A stretch of DNA of 64,000 nt from Rhizophagus irregularis. Its lineage: Eukaryota > Glomeromycota > Glomeromycetes > Glomerales > Glomeraceae. The notes below the pieces were generated by a model that worked only from the letters and a program-made list of their open reading frames with translations, had not been told where the DNA came from and made no database searches. Made by a program: the position numbers and the translations under genes. Location: contig NC_089429.1 in assembly GCF_026210795.1 (NCBI RefSeq), positions 2,480,001-2,544,000 of the forward strand. The letters run 5' to 3'. Shown piece by piece: positions 10,824 through 21,497 of the stretch (within the stretch, counting starts at the first letter, position 1; the number at the start of each line of letters is the position of its first letter).

Positions 10824-12578
10824 AGTTTATAAACGTTATGATAAACTTTTATAGTTTTGCGGATAATTTAATTTTCAAGAATTAAAAAACTATTAATATT
10901 ATTATTTTTAGAATCTTAGAATCATAACATGTAAGTACATATACATAATATACATATAATAAATAATATATAGATTGTATAAAATATATGGATAGAACAA
11001 ATACTGTGTATTTATTAGGATTATTAGGATCATGCTCTTTTCGCATTATTAAAATTTTTTTTCTTATCCAAATAAATAATTGAATCTAGATATATTTTTT
11101 TAAACCTGTTTTTTTTTTCAAAAATCGGATAACCAAAATATAACTTTGTTTTCCTTGGTTAAAAAATGTTGACACTTAAGTTACATTTTTCATTAAACGT
11201 TATTAATTTAAATGAAAAAATCCTAGTACCCAAGACACAGGTAGTATATACAGTATAGTATATGTGCTTTTTCCAAATATAATTTTGTCCAAAATTAGCA
11301 GCGAGTATTTTAAAATTTGTAGCTGAACTCGATACTGGGGAATAATAATACTATTGCAGTGTGTAATTGCACAATTGGTAATTACCTACTGAGTGATATG
11401 CTGACAGATTAATTATGAAAAGTTTGTACTTAATTAATAAAAATTTCCTTATTTTTTATAAAAAAAATTTTTTCCATAAAAGTAACGAATCTATAGGAAT
11501 GTTACGCCATTATATTTTGACGGATTATTTTATATCGTAAATATTTAAAATAAGAGATAAAATATCAAATTAAATCTGACGTTTAATTTTAAAATTACTA
11601 AAATATTCGTTTAAATTGTATTGGGATAATAATTATAAAATCTTGAAATATAAAATACCTTCAATTATCAAATGAAAAATAACAAGTTTTGATCTTAGAC
11701 ATAGCAGTGAGTTTTAAACGGTTTCATGCGACCGAGTTTAAAAGATAAAAATAAAAATTTCAAAAACCTTATAAAATCTTCGATCCAATAGATTTCATAT
11801 GTACATTAAAGTATCTTTTTTAAGTTTTATTAAATTGCAATTATCTTTAACCTATTTGCTATTCCTTTTTATGAAGTGTAATTGAATTCAATATTAATAA
11901 TTTTTATAGTTCTAAAGTCTCAAACAAATATAAGATATAATTTTTCAATTGTTCAAATTTACAAGTGGGAAAGACCCTGTAATCGCATATCCTGATATAG
12001 TCCGTTGTCATTCTCTATAAATTAATAAAAAAGTTGTGTAAGATTTATTATAATTTAAATTATTTTATAATTTGACATTTATTCTAAAGAAACCCAAATC
12101 AGTAAATTATCAAAAATTATTGAAAATATTTTGTATATCGCTACTTGATATTTAAATTAATAACATGATTATATATGATCGAAAATTTTATTTAATAAAA
12201 AATTTAAATACAATAATAAATAGAAATTTGTAAAAAATTTAAAACAAAAAAAAAAGTTGCTCACGATAACATATCACGATTCACGAACTACGCAAAATAT
12301 TACTTTCAATCTAAATAGTCTGATTAAAATCATCTCTCAAAATATATTTTTTTAACCTTTAGATTTACTATTTTAACCTAAAAATAGAATTTTTTAATTA
12401 AATATACGAATAAAAAAATCAGAGTTTAATTAATATACCGTATGTTTAAATTTACCATCTTTATTAAATTTCATTAATTTTCAATTGAGAAATATCAATT
12501 TGTAAAGATTCTATTTAATGAAATAAAAATATATTAATATTTTTTATATTAAATTTACATATTTACAAAATTATTGCA
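10824..12578. other. Long gene-free AT-rich stretch
   Basis: About 1.75 kb without a convincing frame on either strand, RNA gene or inverted repeat. It contains the 3' flank of the minus-strand kinase. I see nothing specific in it. Confidence 0.5.
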
Positions 12579-13924
12579 TTATTTACCTGAAAATTTTTCA
12601 CTAATTATATTGTCATTTTGTTCATTGTAATAATCATCAGAATTTTTTGGTTCAGGAAGATTATTAAAATTAAGTAATCTACTTGTATAAACAGCTTCTG
12701 AATGAGTTTCATATGATAAACTTGTCAAAGGTATACTGCTAGCTGGTAGACTAGTATTGATTTTTTCTGATTCTTCAATTTGTTTAAATTGTTTTTGTAA
12801 TTCTTCATCACCAATCCACCATTGCCATAAGATATCTCGAATTTCTACTGCTTCCGGTCGATTTATTGGATTTGCATCCAAGCATCTTTTGACTAAATTC
12901 ACAATCAATTGGGGTACTTTAATATTACTAAATCTTGATCTAAGTCCTTGACAAATTTTTATTGCTAAATTTTTGTCATGGCTTACATCATGGTATGGAG
13001 GTAGTCCAGAAATTACCTCATACATAATTATACCAAAACTATAAATATCAGCAGCTTTAGTATAATTTTGTCCTCTTAAAACTTCAGGAGCAATATAAGG
13101 TAAAACACCATATATACTGTTTTTTGGATTTTCCGATACATTATAATCTGCAGGTTTACATAATCCCATATCAGTTACCGTAACTTCAGATTTAAAACTA
13201 AGTATATTACCAATATGTAAATCTCGATGAATTAGTTCTTCTTCATGAATACTCTCTAGTCCGAGTGTAATATGCCATAAATATTCTAGCTTAGTATCCC
13301 AAGATAATTCGTGATAATTTTTATCCAAATAAGCTCTTAAACTTCCATTCTTCGCATATTGCAAAACCATCATGTAATTTTTTGTTTCTGGGTCTTGTGT
13401 AATTCCATAAACTCTAACAACAGAAATAAAATAGGATTTTTTAGTCTTACAATGCATTGTTATCTAGATATACATTTTATAAATCCATCAGTAAAAATCG
13501 CAATTTAAAAATTTCATTAAATTAAGAAATTAGGTAATACCTCATTGATAAATTCTGATGTAACATTTTCTGAATTATTTAAACTTTTCAGTGCTACAAA
13601 CTCATTGGAATCATAACGTTTCCAATTTTTATTTATATTATCCCAACTTTCAATATATCCATCAATCCATTTTGCTCTATACACTTTTCCAAAACCGCCT
13701 TTTGCAATATATTCAATATCATATAATTTATTGTAAGGTATCCACTCTAAAACTTTCTCATAATCAGTTGCTGATAGTTGAGTGTCTTGAATAAATTTGT
13801 CAATATCGTTATTACCACTAGTCCAATTTTTAAAATTTTGCTGAAAATGTTTTGCATTACATTCTTTACACCAATCAACTTCAGTATTTTCTTTTCCACA
13901 CTCCTTACATATTCTATAACTCAT
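12579..13924 (-). CDS. TKL-type protein kinase with N-terminal Cys4 zinc motif (422 aa)
   Basis: Exon 1 is 13541-13924 and exon 2 is 12579-13463. The 77-bp intron (GTATTACC...CTAG) joins in phase 0 to give ...EFINE-ITMHCK..., 422 residues. An N-terminal zinc ribbon (C6, C9, C19, C22) precedes the kinase fold. Visible kinase motifs are the glycine loop GGFGKV (76-81), VALK with K113, HRDLHIGN (H207 R208 D209, N214), DMG in place of DFG (226-228), and APE (253-255). The Cys-rich header plus an ITQDPETKNYMMVL-type hinge is typical of the kinase family massively expanded in Rhizophagus. The Phe-to-Met change in DFG is tolerated in many kinases, so activity is plausible. The relative at 57982-60498 has the canonical DFG but is broken. 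Confidence 0.85.
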
Positions 13925-14511
13925 AGTTCAATAGATAAATTTAAACAACTTTATAGAATGGATAATAAAAAAGGCGCCACAAAATGTTACAGTGAAAATT
14001 TTTTTTTTCAATTTATGCATGCACGACATAAGTGTAATACAAATCGACAAAATGATTCACTACTTCAAAATGCTAAAATTGGTTTAGTGGTCCTAACTAC
14101 AAAATTATATTGTCTATCACGGTATTTGTCGATCATTTGTCGATCAGAAAATTCATTCAATAAAAAAAATTTTTGATGTTTTACATTCAGGACTCAGGAG
14201 ACTAAAATAATGTTTAAAATAATATTGTCGAGTTTCACTAATTTTTTATTATAAAATAAGTGACTCTATACTTATAGTTTTTACCTTCAAAATCTCACTT
14301 TAAATCACGCTTTACGCTTTCTTTTATTAACTCTACAATATAAACTTGCAAATCACAAAAAATCACATTTTAAGTAGCTTAATTAAAATTGTCCTTCAAG
14401 GAATAAGACGTATTACAAATGAGGAAATAAAATGGAAGGCAGTGTATTTATTTTATACGACTATTCTGTAATTTACAAAAAATTCATAACTACTAAGTAT
14501 TTATATCAAAG
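13925..14511. other. Upstream region of the kinase, no gene
   Basis: AT-rich 5' flank of the minus-strand kinase. An open frame on the plus strand is antisense to the kinase start and has no recognisable content. No clear promoter element was identified. Confidence 0.4.
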
Positions 14512-14811
14512 ATGCAATTCGTAACAATCCATTTGCAACGTGTAGAAAAGGAAAAATTTTTTAGTGGATCTGATATGAAGGTTAGTTAATTATATTATCA
14601 TTATTTTATAACGAATTTTAACGTTCAATCTCGCTATTTTTATTTTTAGATTTTACAGGAAATTATTAGAGAATATCCTAATTATTATTTTGATGAAATT
14701 GTTCGAGAAATGATTAATAAAACTGGATCTACTTTATGGAGATACTTTAAAATTTTGTGGGAAGAGTTTATTCTACTTTTGAAGATTAACAAGCACTTTC
14801 CCATCGAGTAA
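14512..14811 (+). CDS. Short two-exon frame resembling a transposase helix-turn-helix
   Basis: Exon 1 is 14512-14580 (23 codons) and exon 2 is 14650-14811. A 69-bp intron-like gap (GTTAGT...TTTTTAG) joins them in phase 0 to a 76-residue product. The middle, DMKILQEIIREYPNYYFDEI and then VREMINKTGSTLWRYFKIL, resembles the helix-turn-helix of Tc1/mariner (IS630-type) transposases, where a ...NPxxYLDEI...TG...STxxRxLK pattern is common. There is no catalytic domain after it. It could be a decayed transposon remnant that happens to stay open, or a small domesticated DNA-binding gene. The identification is by pattern only. Confidence 0.38.
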
Positions 14812-15847
14812 TCAATAAATATTTAATTAAAATTGGGCAAGCAGGCTTTGACAGATACCTTAAAATAAACCGCTTATTGGATAACCTGGAATTTTCGCTT
14901 TTTAGATGCTGAGAGTATGCTGAGATCATACTAGCGTATTACCAATATAAATTACTCAATGCAAATATATATATATAATTACTGTAGATATTTTACATAA
15001 AACTTCTTTATTTTTACTAAAATTTCTCAAGAATTAAATATATTTCACATAATTAAAATTGCTATAGAATGGGAATTTTTATTCCTAAATAAATTATTTA
15101 TTAATATATTATAAAAATAATATAATGAATGTTATATTTAATAAAAATAATATAACTATTGAACGCGATAAACTCATTATTAAATAAATAAATAATCTTT
15201 ATACCCTATTTTGTTAAATTAAATAAAGATACTAATTTTCATAAAAAAGAAAAAGAACTAAAAATAAATGATATAAAATAATTAAGTTACGTAATAAATC
15301 ATACCACTTTTACTTCGTCTATATTACTATATATTGAAGAAAGTTGTTCGATAGGTATAGAATTATACAAATATTATTAAAAAATTTTTATTTCTATTTA
15401 TTGTAATTTTAATAAACAATATAATTATTAAAGCGCTTTATTTGATTTAATGTTAAAAATTAAAAAAATGTTAAAATTTTGAGTCTTTGTTATATTTGAA
15501 ATTAAAGTATTGTAAATATTGTGAAATTATTTTTGCATTTCTTCACGCACGTGAAACAAAAATTTTCTTAAAGTTATATTGTACAAAAATAATAACAACA
15601 TCCAATTAATTTTTGTGGCTAATAATGATCAATTGTACCATATTTTGAGCCAATCTTATTTAAGGAAAAGGGTAATATCTTATACTCCGGGTACACGTAC
15701 GTTAAGGATCCCCTTGCAAGTAAATCCTCGTTTAGGTCGCGAGATCCAAAAGCTATCTGTTGTGTCCAAATGAGGGATCGCAAACTCTGAAACATATAAT
15801 AATTTATTTTGATTGGAAATTTTAATCCTCCTTTTCTTTTATACAAT
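14812..15847. other. Intergenic AT-rich DNA
   Basis: No gene recognised. Short frames at about 15580-15850 on both strands overlap each other and carry no domain. One CACGTG is at 15548. Confidence 0.45.
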
Positions 15848-16680
15848 ATGGCATGTTCAAAAATATTTTCAGGATAACTCCCTGAATTAACAAGTTGAAA
15901 TTATACAGTATTTCAAAATGTTAATTATCCTAGTTTTAAAAAAACAAATGAAATTTTTCTTTCTATTAAATTATGGAATGAAAATATTAGAACTTTGACA
16001 ATTAAAGAACGGCCTGGTAACATTTCAGACTTTGGCCAAAGATAGTATAAAATTGACAAGTTTTACTTTCTTGCCATTAATCAAAATATTTATAGAAATG
16101 AAGCTAATTTACATACTTTTGAATTTGAAGTTCCAAATACTTTCAGGATTGATGATTATCTCAGATTTACCTATTTGTAGTGTTAAAAAATCTAAAAATT
16201 TTTGATAAATTTAATAGATTTAGTAACTTATCATCATTTCTAAAATGTTTTTCTTCTGATTTCAATTCAATTTCATCACTTTATATTCAATCTTCAGTAG
16301 ATAATTATGCTAAAAAAAGATTTATCCAAAATAAATAATTTACGATAAAATCTTAAAAAAAAATTATTTTGATTATAATCATTATGTTTGAAGAATTCTA
16401 ATTTTCAAATACCTTAAAAATAATTATGTTTTATGAGATTTATCTCATGGAAGTCAATTTTAGTGAAATATCATATTCTTTATTGTTATCATTTAATATC
16501 ATTTAAATTCACCATTATTCAACAAAATTATTAATTTACCTATTAAATCATTTAAGCTTAAAATCTTTATTTATGGATTACAGATCTATTACAAATTGAA
16601 CCATTAGAATTATTATTACAGAAATCTGGTAATTAATCAGAAGATATTGGATCTGGATCACTAGTAAAAAGCGAACTAAA
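15848..16680 (+). pseudogene. F-box/LRR-like pseudogene, relative of the genes at 17862 and 52738
   Basis: The start MACSKIFSG at 15848 matches the start MSCSKLFSGDLPEL of the F-box gene at 17862-19502. A stop then breaks the frame. Further matching blocks appear in order and in changing frames: KIFIEMEANLHTFEFEV (about 16079), SSFLKCFSSDFNSISSLYI (about 16225), FSNTLKIIMFYEI (about 16400) and SFKLKIF with the downstream LLLQ-type segment (about 16547). All can be aligned with the intact paralogue. The orientation is opposite to the intact copy about 1.2 kb away, so this is an old inverted duplicate that lost most of its sequence. Confidence 0.72.
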
Positions 16681-16695
16681 ACTACAATTAATACT

Positions 16696-16815
16696 TGTTA
16701 TTCCATGGGTATCAATGAATAACTGAAATATTCACGCACCGATGCCTTGGGGGCCCCCGAAGGGAGGGGAGCATCGGTGTATATGGAGTATTTATTAGAT
16801 ACCCATGGAATAACA
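16696..16815. mobile_element. 120-bp hairpin MITE with GC-rich centre
   Basis: Ends are perfect 18-bp inverted repeats, TGTTATTCCATGGGTATC at 16696-16713 and its reverse complement at 16798-16815. Inner arms repeat the pairing (CACCGATGC at 16737-16745 and GCATCGGTG at 16771-16779) around a GGGGGCCCCC core. Nearly the whole element can fold into one stem. No certain target duplication is visible. It sits at the end of the F-box pseudogene. Confidence 0.7.
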
Positions 16816-16837
16816 GGTTTATCTCATTGTGTATGGC

Positions 16838-16919
16838 GTATACACCGATGGATATTATACTTTTTTATACTTTTTTTATACCGGTGGAATAATTTACAAA
16901 AAAATCCATCGGTGTATAC
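16838..16919. repeat. Second hairpin sharing the CACCGATG motif
   Basis: 16-bp perfect inverted arms, GTATACACCGATGGAT at 16838-16853 and the complement at 16904-16919, separated by about 50 bp. Related ACCGGTGG and ACCGATGG copies stand at about 16880 and 16924. The shared CACCGATG/CATCGGTG core links it with the 120-bp hairpin just upstream. Confidence 0.65.
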
Positions 16920-16939
16920 ATAATACCGATGGGATAATT

Positions 16940-17861
16940 CAAAATATTCTATTTATAGCTATTGTAATTATTTTTTTAATTACTTTTCCCTCTCTTCCCA
17001 CTATCATCATATCTCATTCTATCTACTCTCTGTCCTCTTTCACGTATTAAATATAAATATTAAACCGTTTTAGATAGGTTTCAAAATAATTTTCTGAATA
17101 TATAAGTTTCTGTTAAAAATACAAATGGATGGCATACATAGTGTATGATATTTATATTTCATCATACAGTGTTCGTATTCCGTGTTGCTAGTGTTACGAA
17201 CTGCATTAAGTCAATAAATAAAAATTCTTATTTTTTAAGATATTACATGAATATATCTCAATATAAAATATAAAAAAAAAAACTCTTAATGAAAGTAAAA
17301 TGAATTAAAACCGAATTGAAATTCATCTCCATTTTCCGTTATTAATTTCTCTTTTTTATATTTGAAAGAAGTTTAAATTCCGATCAGATTGTGCATTAAT
17401 ATATTAAGGTGTTATCTTGAGGTAATTCAAAAAAATTCTAGCCTTTATTGATTAAATCCATGTACACTTGCCAAAATGTGTCCAACCGTCAATTCGCAGG
17501 TCGAAGCTCTACCCGTTACAAATACCCGTTTATAATATACACCCATATCGTATCTCACGAGGTATCACCTAATTTTTAAATCAAGCATTTTTGTAAAATA
17601 CCGAGTATTTTATACTTTCATGCAGTGCTAAACGGTTTTATATTGAAATATCATAATAAAAGCATAATAATATATAAATATTTCATTAAAATTGTTAACT
17701 TGAATTGGAATATTATGAATAAAATAAACTATAATTCTTAAAGAGTTCCACAATTTTATTATATCCCAAATCAAAGTATTTATACATAATACAAATCACA
17801 TATACTGATAATTTCATAATAATAATATAATATAAAACAATCTAATTTGTATAGTAAATAA
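16940..17861. other. 3' flank of the F-box gene, no gene seen
   Basis: AT-rich DNA without convincing frame or RNA gene. A mildly GC-richer patch at about 17470-17520 was checked for a tRNA; no cloverleaf with A and B boxes was found. Confidence 0.45.
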
Positions 17862-19502
17862 CTAATCAACTTCTTTTAAAAAATCATAAATATCAATAGA
17901 TAAATCCTTATAACATAAAACTTGAATATCATATGATTCAAATTCCTTTACCTTATTTTTTAGAAAAAACAAATCATCAATTCTTGAATATATAATTTCT
18001 GAAAAAGCAAAATATTTGACTCTTTTCTTTTTCATAATATATTCTTTTATAAAAGGGAAAATATCACCATTTTTTCCTCTCTTTCTATTTCTGATTAATA
18101 ATTTTTTAACAAAAGTATTTTGAAAATTTTTTAAAAATATTTCAAAATCAATTCTATTAATTGTAAGACTTAAATGTAAATATTCTAATTTATGAGGAAG
18201 AATTTGACCTAAATTTTTTAATATGATTGAACTAATATCAGTAATGGAGGTTTCTATAAAAAGATAATCAAGATTTTGTGTAATATTTTCAACTAAATTA
18301 AATAATAAATAACTACTCTTATTATTCATTGAAATAGGACCCAAAAATTTAATTTTGCTACAATATTTTATAATTAATTGTAATAATTGTTGTGGTTCAC
18401 TGCTTATAATTCCAAAATTTTCTAAATAATCGCAAGATTTTTGTATTAACAATTCTTCAGTTTGTAATATTTCATTCAAAAATAAAGATTTTAATTTAAA
18501 AGGTTTAGTGATATTATTAATTTGTTGAATAAATCTAGAATCTAAAGAACAACAATAAATAATATGAATTGATTCTAAAACATTCAAGTGATTAAATACT
18601 TCACTCAAAATAAGTATATTTTTAAAATCAACATAATAAAATATAATTGTATTTAAAGTATTTGAACAATTAGGATTTTTAATTAAAAATGATAGTGATT
18701 GATGCAAAGGAAATTGACAACCAAGTAAAAGTTTTCTAAGATTTATTTGAGATTGAATAATTTGTGATAATGATGAACATTTATCAGTCACTTGAAAATG
18801 ATAAAATGAATACTGCAAATAAAGTGATGAAATTGAATTACAATTAGAGTAGAGAAATTTTGAAAATCTTGTATTTTCAGTTACTTCATAAAAATTAATT
18901 TCAAAATTTTTAATATTACAAATGAAATTCGGATTTTGTAATATTAATTCAAGAATCTCATCAAAATATTCAAATCTTGTATTATTAAACAACATAACTT
19001 CAAAACTATACAAATTTACTTCATTTTCAATGAATATTATAAATAATGATTTATATATTAACTTTGTAAAATTTATAATTTGCGAAGATAATAATTTATT
19101 TCGCATTAAATAGCCAGAACGTTGCACTTTAGTTTTTGAAGTTTCAATAGTTCTAGACCACTCATTAATAGAATTAATGATTTCATATGCATCTAAACGT
19201 TGAATAAAACTAGAATAATTAAATAACGTATTTGAAGGAAATATATCATTTTGAGTTAAATATTCATCTAATTTTATTTTGTAATCATCGTTTAGCTTAT
19301 GTAAGTAAATTTCAATAAAGTGATAATTTTTAGGTAATTTAAGTGAAAATGGATCTTCCCATAATAATGGGATTGCTAAACGACACCATAATCTATTAAC
19401 TAATATACATGAATGTAATGTTTTGTAATCATAATGAAAATATTGTATAATTTCGTTTATTAACTCTGGTAAATCTCCTGAAAATAACTTTGAACATGAC
19501 AT
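17862..19502 (-). CDS. F-box protein with LRR-like repeats (546 aa)
   Basis: A single-exon intact frame of 546 residues. The F-box is N-terminal, about residues 9-55: DLPELINEIIQYF...LHSCILVNRLWC...IPLLWEDPF, the form usual in Rhizophagus. The rest is rich in Leu, Ile, Asn and Phe, with irregular LRR-like units such as PNCSNTLNTIIFYYVDF and KPFKLKSLFLNE. F-box proteins recruit substrates to SCF (Skp1-cullin) ubiquitin ligases; the variable repeat part would choose the substrate. The closest relative in the window is the copy at 52738-54300, which keeps the same start (M-[ST]-CSK-[LI]-FSGDLPEL) and the same end motifs but has an in-frame stop. A third, decayed copy lies upstream at 15848-16680. 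No substrate can be named. Confidence 0.85.
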   Translation of the reverse strand: MSCSKLFSGDLPELINEIIQYFHYDYKTLHSCILVNRLWCRLAIPLLWEDPFSLKLPKNYHFIEIYLHKLNDDYKIKLDEYLTQNDIFPSNTLFNYSSFIQRLDAYEIINSINEWSRTIETSKTKVQRSGYLMRNKLLSSQIINFTKLIYKSLFIIFIENEVNLYSFEVMLFNNTRFEYFDEILELILQNPNFICNIKNFEINFYEVTENTRFSKFLYSNCNSISSLYLQYSFYHFQVTDKCSSLSQIIQSQINLRKLLLGCQFPLHQSLSFLIKNPNCSNTLNTIIFYYVDFKNILILSEVFNHLNVLESIHIIYCCSLDSRFIQQINNITKPFKLKSLFLNEILQTEELLIQKSCDYLENFGIISSEPQQLLQLIIKYCSKIKFLGPISMNNKSSYLLFNLVENITQNLDYLFIETSITDISSIILKNLGQILPHKLEYLHLSLTINRIDFEIFLKNFQNTFVKKLLIRNRKRGKNGDIFPFIKEYIMKKKRVKYFAFSEIIYSRIDDLFFLKNKVKEFESYDIQVLCYKDLSIDIYDFLKEVD

Positions 19503-21497
19503 ATTTTTAGTCGAAAAGAGAAAATAAGAAAAAAGGGTTTCTGAAATTAAAAAAGCTACGTCAAAAATTTATGGGAATTTCGGAGCGGCAACTCCGTTTG
19601 TCGCACAGAACATGTTTGTACATGATTATCATGATCGGCTGTTTCAAAAAAATTTTCTTATATAATTATTACGTAATGATATTGTGCGACAAATCACCTT
19701 ATTAAACGGATGCCAATTTGCGTCTTAACGAATGTTAAATAGCTTATTGAATAGTCAAGTCATAATAAATTAATATTAAAGTTTCTATAAACTTCACTAT
19801 ACGGTACAAAGTTAAAAAATTTGGTTCTCATATCCTGACCAAATCAAAAGAACGAAAATTCCAAATTTTAATTTTTTTTTTACACGTAGGTATTTAGCTT
19901 GAAGATAAGAATGCCGAAAAGCCTGTGTAATGTATCTAGCTTTAATCGTAGCATTATTTCAATAAATTTGTTGGTTATACTAACCATGATATTCAATATA
20001 TGGTTAGTTTGATGCCTAAATACAGCTTAAACTTTTCCAGCATTTTTATATTAAGCTTGAAGCTTGAAGCATACACTTAAGTGTAGGCTTAAGCATAAGC
20101 TTCAAGCTTCAAGCTTCAAGTATTGGATCCGCAGTTAGCTTCTCTACGGATGGCAGGTTAATATATATATATATATTTTTAAACGTAATTATTTATTAAT
20201 AATTTATTTATTATGATAAAAAAAAAGTACTATGAAAGCTATTGAAAAAAATTTATTACCATAAAATAATATTACATATAAATAAAATAAATTATTTTTT
20301 TCTTTTTTTTCTTTTTTTTTATTAATTAAAAAAAAAGTTTATATTCTTTTATCATTATCAGTTAAATATAAAAAAACATGGAAGATTACAAACAATCATT
20401 ATATTATCAGACAAATGATATAGAATTGGCACATCTATAAAAAAATATTTTTTTTTTATAAGATATAATATAATTACATCAAAAAATATTTGATCATAAA
20501 GAAAAAAAAGATTCTATTTATAAAGAAATATTGACTTCATTTTATTTTAATGACAAAAAAAATATTTAATAAATATCTCTTTTTTTCGAAAAAAAAAAGG
20601 AAAAAAATATCGATTAAGAAAAATATATTAATAAAAAATATCTATTCTTTATAAAAAAATAAATAACATAAATTATTTCATATTAAAAATTAAATAAATA
20701 AAAAAAATAAATAAATACTATATCAGCAAAACTCGCTTTACTTTGTGTAATTCATTCAACTGTTGAACGAGAAAGTAATAATTTTATTATAAAAGAAACT
20801 ATTGGTATTGCCTTTTTTCCAAAAATCCATCAGTTCCGAAATGGATTCCCGATTTTGCATTCGGGATGAAGTTAGGTTTACAGGAAAATTTATGTAAAAA
20901 AAAAATAATACCCAAAGAAAATAATTATTAATTCTTTTTTTTAAAAAAAAAATATATAAAATAAATTATATGACAGCTAATGCAGGTGATCATTTGAACC
21001 TTACATAAGATAATCTTCCGATTGGTTCATTCTCCGTTTTTCTCATTGGTTACGTTATAAGACAAGTACAAGATGATGATGAATTATTTAAAAGTATTAA
21101 ACTTAACGTTAATGAATTTGTTGGAAAGGGAAATGTTGCTGACAAATTTAATATAAAATGTAGATACTTAAAAGCGGATGAGAGAATAGATAATAAAGTA
21201 AAAAAAATCCATAAACAGATTCTTTTTCTTAATATATTCTACATTATTACAAACAAAAACATAAATACACAACTCACAATAAATAACATTTTAACTGAAA
21301 AAATATTAAAGACCGTGCCAACTTAATTTCTGACGCCACTCTAGTTATGGTAAATAAATTTTATAAATTTTTATTTGTCAGAATTTCGTATAGTTTATAA
21401 TGTGAATCAATTTATAACTATTTTATTTGTACTATATGTTAAAGTTCTAATATGAAAATACATTGAACTTGGAAAAAAAAAATCAATAGCTTAAAAT
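19503..21497. other. Intergenic region with inverted repeats; one unexplained open frame
   Basis: The 5' flank of the F-box gene holds a GATCGGC heptamer at 19633. Beyond 20160 the DNA is extremely A/T-rich with homopolymer runs. From about 21009 to 21327 (plus strand) a frame stays open and encodes SVFLIGYVIRQVQDDDELFK and then SIKLNVNEFVGKGNVADKFN. It has no ATG at its beginning and no domain I know. It could be an exon relic. Confidence 0.35.
20053..20116. repeat. Perfect 18-bp inverted repeat (AAGCTT-rich)
   Basis: AAGCTTGAAGCTTGAAGC at 20053-20070 pairs with its exact complement at 20099-20116 across a 28-bp spacer that is itself rich in CTTAAG and AAGC. The whole block could form a cruciform or hairpin. 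No target duplication is visible. Confidence 0.7.

Noticed and set aside
15579-15846. Overlapping frames on both strands
   Set aside because: They cover the same DNA in both directions, have no domain, and end at the F-box relic.
17460-17530. Possible tRNA in a slightly GC-richer patch
   Set aside because: GGTCGAAGCTC is only vaguely B-box like and no acceptor stem or A box pairs with it.
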